The notes below the pieces were generated by a model. The model saw nothing but the letters and a program-made list of their open reading frames with translations, was not told the DNA's origin and did no database searches. From Omphiscola glabra (Eukaryota; Mollusca; Gastropoda; Lymnaeidae): DNA of 64,000 nucleotides. This document shows positions 1 to 10,355 of the stretch, one piece after another. The stretch spans positions 9,259,793 through 9,323,792 of the forward strand of contig OZ024798.1 of the NCBI GenBank assembly GCA_964017045.1, written 5' to 3'. A program made the translations under genes and the position numbers. How positions within the stretch are numbered: the stretch's first letter is position 1; each line of letters begins with the position of its first letter.

Positions 1-233
1 AAATAGTCGTGGAATGACTTGATGTTTTTTATTTGATTTTAAAATCTCAACTTTGTTAATTTACTGACCTGGAAAAAAACAAGATACACAAACCTATTAA
101 CCCCTTCACGCTTCACCTGGATGAACATATGACCTACCCTCTACTTCATTCCATGTTAGGTCAATTCAATTAGCCTGCACACCATATTGCTAATTGCTAA
201 AACAAAATTGAGAAGGAAGGGTTAGAGAAAACC
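1..233. other. AT-rich sequence, nothing recognised
   Basis: No open frame, repeat or RNA motif that I can support is visible here. Confidence 0.5.
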
Positions 234-357
234 ACGTTTTGTCCTATGGAGTAGGAACGTTTTGTCCTGTGGAGTAGGAACGTTTTGTCCCGTAGAATTA
301 CTAGAATAGGAACATTTTGTCCTGTGGAGTAGGAAAATTTTGTCCTATGGAGTATGA
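234..357. repeat. 24-bp minisatellite, about 5 copies
   Basis: Imperfect tandem copies of a unit containing GTTTTGTCCTATGGAGTAGG. The unit varies at several positions, so the array is old. Confidence 0.85.
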
Positions 358-1035
358 ACACACTGCTGTACACAGAGTTATAGAAATAATCACATCAGGA
401 ATGAGAGATGAACAAACCTGTTTGGGGGAAAAGGGGGTTCTTTGTTAAAATGTTGGCAGGGGATCATATCATTGAATTAACTCTTCAGTTGTTGTGTATG
501 TCTGTTTTTCAGGATAACTCTTGTTTATCCAATCACAATATTGAAATGTGTTATATTTTTTTAAATATTTATTTAGGCAAAGAAAGTTGAGAAAGAAATG
601 CTTCAATTCCTAGGTTAATGATTTTTTTCTTTCTGCAAACCCCAAATCAAAAGGAGATAACTCTTATGACCACAGTGTTGGGATATTTTTAAAACCGCGA
701 TTCTCTCCCTTAATTTCATGTCGTTATTTTATCTTGGCTCTGCAGTAGGCTATTATTACTGTGTGCACTCGGTGTAATGGACGAAGTTTTTATGCAAAAT
801 TTTTGTTTTGAGCACTTGTCGTATGACGAAATGAATGTGATGTATTAAAAAAAAATACCTGGTTATCTTTATATCTTTAAAAAAATCCTCGAGTTCTAAA
901 ACACTTTTTGTTCAGAGTTGTTGTTACTGCTTTATGACGTAAAGCTCGGTCTATTATCAGTGACATAAATTAAACCGTTGGAAAGGGGGGGGGGGTGTAG
1001 TTTGGGGCCTGGAATGTGCGAAAATCATTTTTATT
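358..1035. other. Non-coding gap
   Basis: AT-rich unique sequence with a G homopolymer near 985. The 60-codon open frame at 408-590 has no recognisable domain and is probably chance. Confidence 0.5.
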
Positions 1036-1400
1036 TTAAAGTTGAGGAGTTGCTTGTCCAACTGTAACCAAATCATACAAGCCCCGAACTGGAACCCTCA
1101 AGGAAAACGGGGAAAAGAGGCAGGCCGAGGAACACTTGGCGCCGTGTTAGTGGAAGCAGACACCAAGAAACTTGGCCACGTTTGGGGGAAGCTGGAGAGA
1201 TTGGCTCAGGATCGTGATGCCTGGAGGACTCTGGCAGGCGGCCTATGTCCTAGGAAGGACCACAGAGATTGGCTCAGGACCGTGATGCCTGGAGGACTCT
1301 TGCAGGCGGCCTATGTCCCAGGAAGGATCACAGACGTCGATGAAGATCGGCTGCTGTTCCTCGAGGACGAAGAGGGCAAACCGAATCATATATTAAATCA
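1036..1400 (+). pseudogene. Non-LTR retrotransposon tail, C-terminal end of reverse transcriptase
   Basis: The translation contains NWNPQGKR, then VEADTKKLGHVWGKLERLAQDRDAW in pieces, and a GLCPRKDH ending. This is the familiar C-terminal tail of metazoan non-LTR reverse transcriptases, in which WNPQGKR is followed by a WRR-like step, a LAQDR block and a cysteine-containing end. I do not recognise the clade with certainty. The reverse transcriptase core is missing, so this is a 5'-truncated dead copy. A 68-bp segment is tandemly duplicated (1196-1331), which shifts the frame because 68 is not a multiple of three. Related remnants lie at 11150-11465 and 50990-51250 on the opposite strand. The tail after the duplication (DVDEDRLLFLEDEEGK) is also found in antisense at 51 kb, which supports a shared element. 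Confidence 0.7.
1196..1331. repeat. 68-bp tandem duplication inside the retrotransposon tail
   Basis: Two copies starting AGAGATTGGCTCAGGA and ending in GGAAGGA followed by CCAC or TCAC, with a few substitutions. The duplication post-dates or accompanied decay of the element. Confidence 0.85.
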
Positions 1401-1682
1401 GATAGCGTTTAATTCTCTGTCCACAGCTTTCACTTTGAAATATTTGGACACATCATGTGATGTACATTCTGCTTCGGCTAACAAATCCAGCCGCTTGTTT
1501 TTTCCGTCTGGTATCTTGGAGTGCCACAGTGCTTAACATTTTGCTGAATTAGCATAGAATCAATGGTAACTTTGAAGGTTCTCTTTCAGTTTGGTAGATC
1601 ATCGGTTTAACGTTGTCTTAAGAATAGTTACGATTGTAGACGTCAGGGTGCTCTTTGGAGTGGGTGTGGGAAAAGCAGCTTA
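1401..1682. other. Non-coding gap
   Basis: No element or gene recognised between the retrotransposon tail and the next inverted-repeat element. Confidence 0.5.
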
Positions 1683-2240
1683 GGGACCGTCCATAATATA
1701 CGTCACGAATTTAAAATTATTTTTTTAACCCCCCCCCCCCCTTTTTTTTTTTTCTGTCATAAATCTCAACATCCACCCGCCACCCTTTTTTCTGTCATAA
1801 ATCTCAACATCCACCCGCCACCCTTTTTTCTGTCATAAATCTCAACATCCACCCCCCCCCCCCCCCAAACTTTTTCTAAAGTACGTCACACTTTTGAAAC
1901 TAAAAGATTACTTAAAATTAAAAATGTATTTAAAAAAAAAAAAAGTAAAATTCAATCGAAAACATAATTCCCTATTAAACTATTCAGTGTATAAAAGTGA
2001 CATCTTCTGTCAGATACACCCATCACAACAGAAAGTTTTACATCATTGTGAATGTCAGGTTTTAGTGCCGGTATTTATAATTTAAAAAAAAAACAACATG
2101 TGACGTCAAACTCAAGCACGATCTCTCCCTTCCTCCTCCCCCCCCCCCGGGCCCACACACAACCAGTCACACTTCCTTAGACTTAGACTCCTCTCCCCCA
2201 CCCATCCGGAGCGTGACGTCGCTTCTTCATGGACGGCCCC
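1683..2240. mobile_element. TIR element with GGGACCGTCCAT ends (MITE candidate)
   Basis: The left end reads GGGACCGTCCATAATATACG followed by TCACG. The right end, reverse-complemented, gives GGGGCCGTCCATGAAG and then GACGTCACG about 10 bases further on. These are imperfect terminal inverted repeats enclosing about 560 bp without coding capacity. The ends and interior carry several CRE/TGACGTCA-like palindromes (for example 2101-2108). The interior includes C homopolymers and a 38-bp tandem repeat. Target duplication is unclear. Confidence 0.6.
1743..1866. repeat. 38-bp tandem repeat, 3 copies, inside the TIR element
   Basis: Units contain TTTTCTGTCATAAATCTCAA followed by CATCCACCC; the copies are nearly identical, so the amplification is recent. 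Confidence 0.9.
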
Positions 2241-2361
2241 CTCAAGCTAAAAAGAGTCTGCTTAGACACTTTCAACAGTGTATTAGGACTAAGGTAAGGG
2301 ACGTTCTAAACAACAAATGAGCAAAACTCTTCAAATTGCTTGTTTTGGTTGTGAAATAAAC

Positions 2362-2545
2362 AAAAACACAAAAACACCCCGGCTTCTTGAACTAAAAATA
2401 GAATAGTCTAAAAAAAATAATTAACACAAAACACCCCGGCGTCTTGAACTAAAAATAGAATAGTCTAAAAAAAAAATAATAACACAAAACACCCCGGCTT
2501 CTTGAACTAAAAATAGAATAGTCTAAAAAAAAATTAATAAATACA
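2362..2545. repeat. About 57-bp tandem repeat, 3 copies
   Basis: Units contain ACACCCCGGCTTCTTGAACT and then AAAAATAGAATAGTCT with an A run of variable length. Confidence 0.9.
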
Positions 2546-3054
2546 ACATACCAGTTACGAAGTTATTTTTTTTTTAGACCAGCTCCTTCCAATCCCACGC
2601 CCCTCCACGCCCGACCCCCAAACCAGATCAAGGCTCCGTTATTCCCACAGACTCCGCCACCCACCCCCTCGTCAAGTTATTTCACCACGGTAATAAAAAA
2701 AAACACCAACAACCCCCTTTTATAACAAATCCGCCCTTGTCCTTGTTGGTACACTTTCTACGCGGCTATGCGGTGCTCGTTCTACTTTCAATGCAAGGCA
2801 ATCTCACGAGGCGCCGTGGCACATAGACCAGGGCCCTAATCCGCGGACTCAACACATGTTTGTATTGCCATACCCCCTCGAAGCTACTTAAACGATATGG
2901 TATCACCGAACTCAGCGGTTCTAAATCTAAATCAGACGCCGAGACGATTCTGCTGACACTTTCTTGGGTGCGACGAGTGCCGTCTGATAACCTTCTCAGT
3001 TTTTTTTTGTCTACCGCCGCCAACACCTTCCCCCCCCCTCCCCTGTTTTCAACC
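2546..3054. other. Non-coding gap
   Basis: C-rich and unique sequence. Open frames on both strands overlap each other and have no recognisable domain. Confidence 0.45.
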
Positions 3055-3490
3055 TGTGACCTCGGTATCATCCTTTCTCTCTGCATAACACCATTTCTCT
3101 GCATAACCCCATTTCTCTGCATTCTGTCTGCCTGTCTCTCTATCCCTCTATCTCTCTTTCCCTCTCTCCTGCTTTCCCCTCTCCCTCCCCTACCGCCTCT
3201 CCCCCTCTCTCCCCTGCCACCCTCCCCTCTATCTTCCCTGCCGCCCTCCCCTCTCTCTCCCTCCCTCCCCCTCTCTCTATCTCTCCCTCCCTCTCTTTCT
3301 CTCTCTCCCCTTCTCGCTCCCCTGCCGCCATCCTACTCTGTCCACCTTTCCCTCTCTCTTCCCGCTCTCTCTCCCTCCCACCTCTCCCTCCCTCCCTCCC
3401 CCTCCCTTTCTTTTCCCTATCTCTATCTACTTCCCTCCTCCTCTCTCTCTTTTCCCTATATCTCTCCCTTTCTCTCTGTCTATATTCCCC
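3055..3490. repeat. CT-rich polypyrimidine tract
   Basis: About 430 bp that is almost entirely C and T on the + strand (CTCTCCCTCC-type). Long frames across it encode only Leu/Ser/Pro, or Arg/Glu/Gly on the other strand, and are artefacts. Confidence 0.9.
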
Positions 3491-3519
3491 ATTCTTCTTT
3501 GTTATTCCTAGAGCATTCC

Positions 3520-3612
3520 CCACATGCACACGACCACATGCACATGATCACATGCACACCGCCACATGTACACCGCCACATGCACACCACCGCATGCACA
3601 CCACCACATGCC
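3520..3612. repeat. CACATGCACACCGC short tandem repeat
   Basis: Degenerate 12- to 14-bp units rich in CATGCACAC. Confidence 0.75.
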
Positions 3613-4059
3613 CCCAATGTCCTAGATCAGTGTTTCCCATGAAGACAACATTACCAGATCGCCGAAAGAAGAAAAAAACCCCACTGCAAATCTAAGTGAG
3701 ATTATCGTGACGTACTCACTCCGTTAATGGTACAAGTTATTTCTTAACATTCTTGTGTGAGCAAATGCTTTATAATGATATATCAAACTGTGTTGACATT
3801 TATATATGTTATATGTTACACATTAGGCCAGTACAGGCGATACAAATGTTAATGGGTCACGAATAAGCAGTACCGGTAACAAATGTTAGTGGGTCACTAA
3901 GGAGAAGTATTTATTATGCATGTGTAATAAACTTGCTTAGAGCAAATAGGAATGTTTGAAAATATATCATTAAAATTACCCCCTCCCCCACCTTCCTTTT
4001 ACTTCACAGACAGCAACTGTTAAAAATGTGGGAAGGGAGGAGGGGGGTGTCCATTCGAT

Positions 4060-4199
4060 CTTGCGCTAAAGGGCGGGGGCTGAGCTGGGAGTAGAGGGCA
4101 AATCGCTTTCAGCCGTCATTTTAATTCTTTGATCGGAGATCGAACGCGCGCCAGACACGGTTCATTGATTCTACTGAGCGGTTATGGCGGACCGAGCAG
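4060..4199 (+). promoter_or_regulatory. Possible GC-box promoter and short first exon
   Basis: A GGGCGGGGGC box at 4071-4080 lies about 110 bp before an ATG (4184) in good context (TTATGG). The frame reads five codons (Met-Ala-Asp-Arg-Ala) and meets GTATGAG, a plausible splice donor, after 4199. The stretch is locally GC-richer than its surroundings and free of repeats. It leaves phase 1, so it cannot join directly to HUNK exon 2 (phase 0). It may belong to another gene or be chance. Confidence 0.2.
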
Positions 4200-4405
4200 G
4201 TATGAGCAGCACTGGCACTGACACAGTTCAAATTCACAGATCGATCGATATACATTTTCAACAGTGAAAATTTCCGATCAGTCCATTCGGTTATCGATTA
4301 AAATCGATAATGATAAGTTGGGGAACGTAGTGATTAGAAAAAAAAAAGAGAGAGAAAAAAAGAGTATTGCTTTCTTCGCCGTGGTCTCATTTTTCACACG
4401 CAAGT

Positions 4406-4498
4406 CACTGGATACTGGATGTTAACTTCACACTGGATACTGGATGTTGACTTCACACTGGATACTGGATGTTAACTTCACACTGGAGATTGACTTCA
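4406..4498. repeat. 25-bp tandem repeat, about 4 copies
   Basis: Units begin CACTGGATACTGGATGTTAA and end CTTCA; the last copy is shortened. Confidence 0.85.
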
Positions 4499-4620
4499 TG
4501 ATCATGGTTAGAGAATGATAATGGATTTTTTAATCAACCGAAAAAGGTAAGGTGAATCTAACTCATTTCTGTAGGCGTAGATTGCCCTGTCGTAACTACG
4601 GTGATGTGAATGAGCGTAGT

Positions 4621-4684
4621 CGGTGGCGTAGCTAGGGTTGGTATCAACCGGTACGGTCGGCATCCCTTCCTAGCTACGCCACTG
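4621..4684. mobile_element. 64-bp hAT-type MITE derivative
   Basis: The ends CGGTGGCGTAGCTAGG and CCTAGCTACGCCACTG are inverted repeats. They are flanked by AGCGTAGT (4613-4620) and ATCGTAGT (4685-4692), a 7/8 match to an 8-bp target duplication. CAGTGGCG ends with an 8-bp duplication are characteristic of hAT transposons. Confidence 0.75.
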
Positions 4685-4749
4685 ATCGTAGTGACATTCT
4701 GATTGTATGTATTTGGTGTGGGAATGTATAGGTGTATGAAAGCTAGATT

Positions 4750-5040
4750 GTAAAAAAAAAAAAAAAAATTAGCCAGTGTAAAAAAAAAAAAAAATCAAAT
4801 TGTAAAAAAACAAAAACAAACAACGAAACCAACAAACAGATAGACAAAAAGCAAACAGACAGACAAAAAAAAACAACAAAAAAACAAATAAACAAACAAA
4901 TAAACAAACAGACAAACAAACAAACAGACAGACAAAAACAGACAAACAAACAAACAGACAGACAAAAACAGACAAACAAACAAACAGACAGACAGACAAA
5001 CAAACAAACAGACAAACAAACAAATAGACCAACAAACCCA
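4750..5040. repeat. A-rich tract and CAAA/CAGA microsatellite
   Basis: Poly(A) runs followed by ACAAACAAACAGACAGAC-type tetranucleotides. Apparent minus-strand proteins made of Val-Cys-Leu-Phe are by-products of the repeat. Confidence 0.95.
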
Positions 5041-5045
5041 CACAC

Positions 5046-5639
5046 AATAAAGGCAATTTCATCAACGATTCAGTTGTAATACATGAGCTCCAAGTGGACT
5101 TGTGACCAATAGAACAACTCTAAAAACTCTGTAACGTTTTGAAGAAGACTCATTAATCCCAATGTAACACATACTATTGTAGCTGGAGTCTCAGATCTCT
5201 AAATGTAATATTGAATAATTCGGTCACTCAAGGCCGTTATTTTGACCACACAAAAATTGAAATCATTATTAAATCAAAATTTATTTCAAACATTTAGAAT
5301 GATTTAATTTGTAATATTCTCTCAATACCAAATTCGCTGATTAGGAAGCAATCCACGAGTCATACCCGATACATAATATACACAAAAGATGTATATTTAT
5401 GCATGTATTTATATATATATATTTATATATATTTATGGTTTTGCTTTAACGCGTAGCATGTGCGACGATTATTAAACACGGCGATGAATGAATTGAATAA
5501 ATACATGGCAGATGTCGCCACTGTTTGAGGACTAGGATAATTTTTCACTCACGTACAGTAATAATTACAAGCGGAAATATATTTACTGGAGTTATGCTTT
5601 GAGTTTCTGTATTGGAAGAATGTGCACATATAATATGTC
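5046..5639. other. Non-coding gap
   Basis: AT-rich unique sequence with a short TA-rich patch near 5410. Nothing recognised. Confidence 0.5.
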
Positions 5640-5775
5640 ATAATGCAGGCCTACAGATGTAAGGGGTTTATAAATGGCACGGATGTTTAAATAGTACCTA
5701 TGTATGAATGGTAAAGGTGTATAAATGGTACAGAGGATTAAATAGAGCAGAAGAATTGATGAGACCGGTGTAGAA
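5640..5775. repeat. Degenerate TGTATAAATGGTAC repeat, left block
   Basis: Loose tandem units of the type GGTGTATAAATGGTACA. The same unit resumes at 7465-7830, so the retrotransposon between them was probably inserted into one array. Confidence 0.7.
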
Positions 5776-7184
5776 GACATAATAATAATAATAATAATAA
5801 AGTTCATTTGAAAAATCACGCTTCATCCCCAAAGGCTCGAAGCGCGGTACAAAAACTAAGTTGGGAGATAATAACAAGCTGGAAAAGATTGTAGACATCA
5901 TCATTCCAGCAGGTGTTTGCGAAATAGATGAGTTTTTAAATTTGTTTTGAAGGACTCCAGCGTCTGGCTGTTTTTGAGAGCGTCAGGAAGGGTGTTCCAA
6001 ATGGTTGGGCCAGCAAATGCGAACGTGCGCTTTCCGTAAGTTTCAAGGCGAACACGCGGTATCGAGAGTTTGCCACTATCGGATGAGCGGAGTTGTCTAG
6101 TGGGTACATAAGGCGTCATGAGCGCTTGGAGATAGGACGGCGCCAGGTCATGCAAGCAGCGGTAGCACAGAGTTGCGATTTTGTACTCTATACGAGCGCG
6201 GACCGGCAGCCAATGCAATTCTATCAGAAGAGTTTTAGCATGGTCGAATTTGCGTTTACGAAGAACAATTCGAGCCGCATTATTCTGTGCCTTTTGAATT
6301 TTATCAAGGAGCGTAGCTGGAAGACCCACCATGAGAGCATTGCAGTAGTCCATGCGTGATAGCACGAATGCAGACATCAGCCTCTTTGATGCACCCAACG
6401 TTAAGAAGGGTCTGATATGACTAATTCTGCGTAGCTCTAGAAAAATCGCCTTGCAAATCATGTTAATGTGATTTTCCATAGTTAGTGTTCTGTCTAAGTA
6501 GACACCCAGGTTTCGCACTGTTTGAGCAAACTCAATCTGCACGCCTGAGAGAGTAAAGGATGGTGTATCTTTTAAAGATTTTAATTTTTGAGCGGTAGCA
6601 ATGGGGATCACCTCAGTCTTTTCATCATTCAATTTGAGCTTGTTTATTGTCATCCAGTGCTTAACTGACTCCACTGTCTTCTGTGTCATTTTAAGAAGCT
6701 GAGGGAGCTGAGAGGGGATCACGGATTTCTGAAGTTGGGTATCATCCGCGAACATGTGATATACCATGTCAAACTGCTTGATCACTGCACCCAGGGGCTG
6801 AACGTACATAGTGAAAAGCACCGGGCCTAAGACCGAGCCTTGGGGTACTCCGAATTCAATAATGGATTTCTTGGAGGTCAAGCCGTTTGTGATAACTGAT
6901 TGGACCCGATTTGTCAGATATGAGCGGAACCATCTCAGGACGGTATCGGTGAAACCGAACGTATATTGCAGACGTTGGAGAAGTATGCCGTGGTCAAGCG
7001 TATCGAACGCTGCCGATAGATCCAGTAACGACAAAAGGGATACCTGGCCCTCACCACAAGACGACAGAAGGTCATTTACGACGCGCAACAGGGCTGTCTC
7101 AGTAGAGTGATGCGTTCTGTATGCTGACTGAAAAGGCTCAAACAAGTCACACCGAGTGAGGTGATCAAAAAATGTGGAGATATT
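5776..7184 (-). mobile_element. CR1/L2-like non-LTR retrotransposon, 5'-truncated
   Basis: The element carries a reverse-transcriptase frame (5901-7184), then a short 3' UTR containing the reverse complement of GGCTCGAAGCGCGGTAC, and ends in a TTA/TAA microsatellite at about 5779-5800. Short 3' UTRs ending in a microsatellite are usual in this superfamily. The endonuclease and 5' part are missing, which is typical of incomplete target-primed reverse transcription. Confidence 0.75.
5901..7184 (-). CDS. Reverse transcriptase of a CR1/L2-like retrotransposon, partial
   Basis: About 427 codons are open from a TGA at 7185-7187 to the natural stop at 5901-5903. The N-terminal part reads FFDHLTRCDLFEPFQSAYR, a conserved fingers motif. 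Then come LLDLSAAFD (motif A aspartate), GVPQGSVLGP (motif B) and FADDTQ (motif C catalytic aspartates; most relatives have YADDTQ). The C-terminal part has LHWLPV, the RxLRSSDSGKL-like block and FAGPTIWNTLPD, the usual thumb and connection region. The product would copy element RNA into DNA at a nick. With no upstream endonuclease domain and no start, it cannot act alone. Lack of internal stops suggests a fairly young insertion. There is no host role that I can see. Confidence 0.85.
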   Translation of the reverse strand, partial: NISTFFDHLTRCDLFEPFQSAYRTHHSTETALLRVVNDLLSSCGEGQVSLLSLLDLSAAFDTLDHGILLQRLQYTFGFTDTVLRWFRSYLTNRVQSVITNGLTSKKSIIEFGVPQGSVLGPVLFTMYVQPLGAVIKQFDMVYHMFADDTQLQKSVIPSQLPQLLKMTQKTVESVKHWMTINKLKLNDEKTEVIPIATAQKLKSLKDTPSFTLSGVQIEFAQTVRNLGVYLDRTLTMENHINMICKAIFLELRRISHIRPFLTLGASKRLMSAFVLSRMDYCNALMVGLPATLLDKIQKAQNNAARIVLRKRKFDHAKTLLIELHWLPVRARIEYKIATLCYRCLHDLAPSYLQALMTPYVPTRQLRSSDSGKLSIPRVRLETYGKRTFAFAGPTIWNTLPDALKNSQTLESFKTNLKTHLFRKHLLE

Positions 7185-7464
7185 TCAGTGCAGCACATCG
7201 AATTGTGAACCGGAAGTGTTTGTTTATGACGTCGACTGTTTTTGTTTACATTAATCACGAATATAGAATGGAAAAATTTAGAATAAGTCTACCAATTCCT
7301 AGTTATTTTCGAAATAAATTATATTCATACGTCCAGGAGACTTTCATATTCAAACATATCCATTATTCCAGGAATAAAAGTTGAGAAAAACAATCCGAAA
7401 ATGAGAAAATGTAGAGCGATTACACAGCTGCCTGTCAAGCGCTCGTGAACCGGAAGTTATCACA
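7185..7464. other. Unique segment flanked by 13-bp direct repeats
   Basis: GTGAACCGGAAGT occurs at 7205-7217 and again at 7445-7457, with AT-rich unique sequence between. It may be a separate small insertion or part of the retrotransposon's 5' flank. No coding content. Confidence 0.4.
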
Positions 7465-7830
7465 TATTGGTGTATAAATGGTGCAGGTGTATAAATGGTA
7501 CATGTGCATACAAGTACAGGTTTAATTAAAAATGGTACATGTATTTTAAGGGTACACGTGTATAAACAGTGCAATTATATACTTGTTGCATTTATTTAAA
7601 TGGTACAGTTGTATTAATGGAATTGGTGTATTAAAATTAATGGTACACGTGTATAAACAGTGCATGGGCGTAAGTGATACAGGTGTAAAAATGGACCAGA
7701 TGTAGGCCTATAATTAGTACATGCGCGAAATGGTTCACGTGTATAAATGGTACGTGTATATAAATAGTACATGTTTATAAATGGCACATGCGTATAAATG
7801 GTGAAAATGTAAAAAAATAGTAAAGTTATA
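7465..7830. repeat. Degenerate TGTATAAATGGTAC repeat, right block
   Basis: Many imperfect copies of GTATAAATGGTACATG. It continues the array seen at 5640-5775. Confidence 0.75.
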
Positions 7831-8458
7831 CACATGTAACAGGTGGATGGACATATGTTGCACGTTGGTGAGTGTTTCCGCCATGCCCACTCTGCACTCA
7901 CACGCCCCTCCCACCTACTCTCTAATGACCCTAAACTATTGGTCTAGCATAATCGTCTATTTTTTTTATTTATCGCCAACAGGTACACAGACGTAAACAT
8001 GCGTCGTCTATTTATAGACCCTGTCATTCACTAAGGGATCAATTACAGCTGAATTTTTGACTTTCATTACTTCTGAACAGCGTAGGCTGTAATACCCGGG
8101 GCTGTGTGCTTACAGCATGGGGGCTACTCTCTACTGTGTTGGAGACGGTCACATTGACTGATCAAGAGTCATCTAGCATTATCGCTGGCGTTGTGTTGAC
8201 GAGAGATGAGGGACATTTGGACTGGTTGCGTCGATCTGGGAATGTGTGCCGTGAAGATATGAACCAACTACAGGGTTTCTGTTAAACAATTTTTTTTTTT
8301 TGGTGTTGAAAGTTCTAAAGGGAAATTCAGAGAAGGAGCCATGCTTGTCCACATGTGGCATTGACAACCACGAAGATTCAATGCATTCTATTCGCACTTT
8401 TTGGTCCGTTAGAGCATTTAAAACAGATATAACAGCTGTCGGATGTAATCCAGATCGA
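7831..8458. other. Non-coding gap
   Basis: Unique sequence. The minus-strand frame at 8179-8475 (98 codons) has no recognisable domain. Confidence 0.5.
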
Positions 8459-8539
8459 CATTGGTAAGTTATCATTACATTGGTGAGTTATCATTACATT
8501 GGTGAGTTATCATTACATTGGTGGGTTATCATTACATCG
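8459..8539. repeat. 19-bp tandem repeat, 4 copies
   Basis: Units of CATTGGTGAGTTATCATTA type. Confidence 0.9.
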
Positions 8540-9052
8540 TGAGTTGTTGTTATATTGATTTTTTTTACTTTGTTTATTTTATTTTCTGCCTCAACTGGTG
8601 GACAAAGATCTGTTTAAAAAGAAAAGGGGGTTTGGGGGGGGGGGGTGTTTGAAAGAAAAATCCAAATTGCATGCAGTGTATTTGAAAACAATAAGTACAC
8701 ACTGCAACCGTTTATTTTTTACTAAATAATATTTTCCTTTCTGATTACATTTATATATGGCTGATGAAATTTGTCTGCGGATTCATCGGAGTAATTTCTT
8801 CGTTTTTTTTTGTTTTGTGTGTGTGGTGAAAATTAATCTCGCGGAAGAGTGAATGAGGCGGAAGGTTTGTTTGATTGTTTGTTTGTTTGTGTGCGGCGCT
8901 GTATGGTTCTATTAGTGACTTATGATGTACTTCTAGCAGCGAGTATTAAGTTCTTTTGCGTGTGAGACATTGGACCGTGATACATTTTGAGTCTGTCCAA
9001 GCGAGTCTGGCGACCTCCGGTTTTATATTAAAATTAATAAAAGCGTGTCGGA
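8540..9052. other. Non-coding gap
   Basis: Low-complexity G and T runs near 8630 and 8870; nothing else recognised. Confidence 0.5.
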
Positions 9053-9617
9053 CAGTGGCGTAGCTATGGGGTTCGAGGGGGGAGGGGAGGAGTGCACCGC
9101 ACCGGGTGACACCATCTCAGGGGGTGACACCAAATTGAAAAAGTGCGTGTTTATAGAGCACACAACCGAATTCCATAAATAGATAACTGATCACACGCAC
9201 ATTTTCCACATAGGTAACCAATACAAATGCGCGTTTTATTAAAAGTTCAAGGTCGATGCATCAGACATGAGATGGGCCTTTAATTAGGCCAGAAAAAACG
9301 CTGTTTTGACGACGATTCAAAGCCGATTAAAGTGTTCGTTAACTTACGTAATTGATAGGAAGCTATAATTGATCTAAACTCTGAGAAATAAAGCTGTCCA
9401 TGGATATCAAATACGATGTGCTCGGGCGATTCTAAGTACCTGATACAGTTCTTAAATAAATGTACCTCCTCATCTTCATTTTTTTTTGGTCATTAATATA
9501 CTATGGACTTATTTAACTAGAAGAAATTCATCGTGGAAGTCGTGGGGTGAGGAGGGGGGGGGGGTGACACCATGAGTTTACTGCACCTGGTGACACCAGC
9601 CCTAGCTACGCCACTGA
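9053..9617. mobile_element. Non-autonomous hAT-type element, about 565 bp
   Basis: It starts CAGTGGCGTAGCTATGGG and ends CCCTAGCTACGCCACTG. The inverted termini carry further mirrored sequence (GCACCGGGTGACACCA near the left, CACCTGGTGACACCA near the right). The putative target duplication is poor. There is no open frame in the interior, so it depends on a transposase elsewhere. The termini are shared with the shorter MITEs at 4.6, 23.6, 23.8, 30.6, 30.9 and 41.1 kb. Confidence 0.7.
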
Positions 9618-10261
9618 GTGTCAGCTATTGGTGTTGATAATTTAAAAAAAATGGGGCTTCTGCTGTTTTTCTACAAACGTCACCTTTAGATTAAAATGGC
9701 CAGATTTTTGTTCGTTTGCTATTATTTTTCTCTTTCTTTATCTATTCAATGTTCGGCAACCCCACTGAGTGACGTCACACGATGTACTTGTAACTGCATG
9801 CCACGGACTCTCAACTTTCTTGTTCCATTAGGAATTCCGTTTGATCAACCTGGAAGCACGTGACGTCGCCGTTAAAGTTGCAGACGATTCAAAATAATTG
9901 ACCAAAAATCTCTACATTACACATTATAAATCGATTGGGGGGGGGGGGGGAGGGGGCTAGTTCACCGTGACCCGTCACATTGCGACCGCCTCATTCGCCT
10001 GGCAGATTGAGCGACTGTTCACATGTCAAACTGAGTTATGGCCTGGGTGGTTTCCGTAAAAACATATTTTTTTTAACCTGGTCTCCCAAGACGTGTGATA
10101 AAAATTAAATGTCTTCTGCATAACTGATCTTAGCAAACCAAAAGTCTTTTCACGCACTTAAGATGGCTAGCGCTAGAGTTACTTTGTTGTCTAAAGGTTT
10201 CTCTGGAGGAAAAAAAAACGTAAGATTACTTATGTTGAAAGAGTCTTGCGTGAAATGGAAA
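9618..10261. other. Non-coding gap
   Basis: Unique sequence with a G homopolymer near 9938. Nothing recognised. Confidence 0.5.
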
Positions 10262-10355
10262 ACAGCAGCAACAGCAATAACAGCAACAACAATAGCAACA
10301 ACAGCAACAACAACAGCAGCAACAACAACATCAACAACAACAGCAACAACAACAT
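10262..10355. repeat. ACA/GCA trinucleotide repeat
   Basis: AACAGCAACAACA-type units; the Thr/Ala-rich open frame across it is an artefact. Confidence 0.9.

Noticed and set aside
4184..4199. Alternative HUNK first exon at 4.2 kb
   Set aside because: It ends in phase 1 while exon 2 begins in phase 0, and it lies 42 kb away across many repeats.
4743..5065. Cys/Val/Leu-rich membrane proteins on the minus strand
   Set aside because: CAAA/CAGA microsatellite artefacts.
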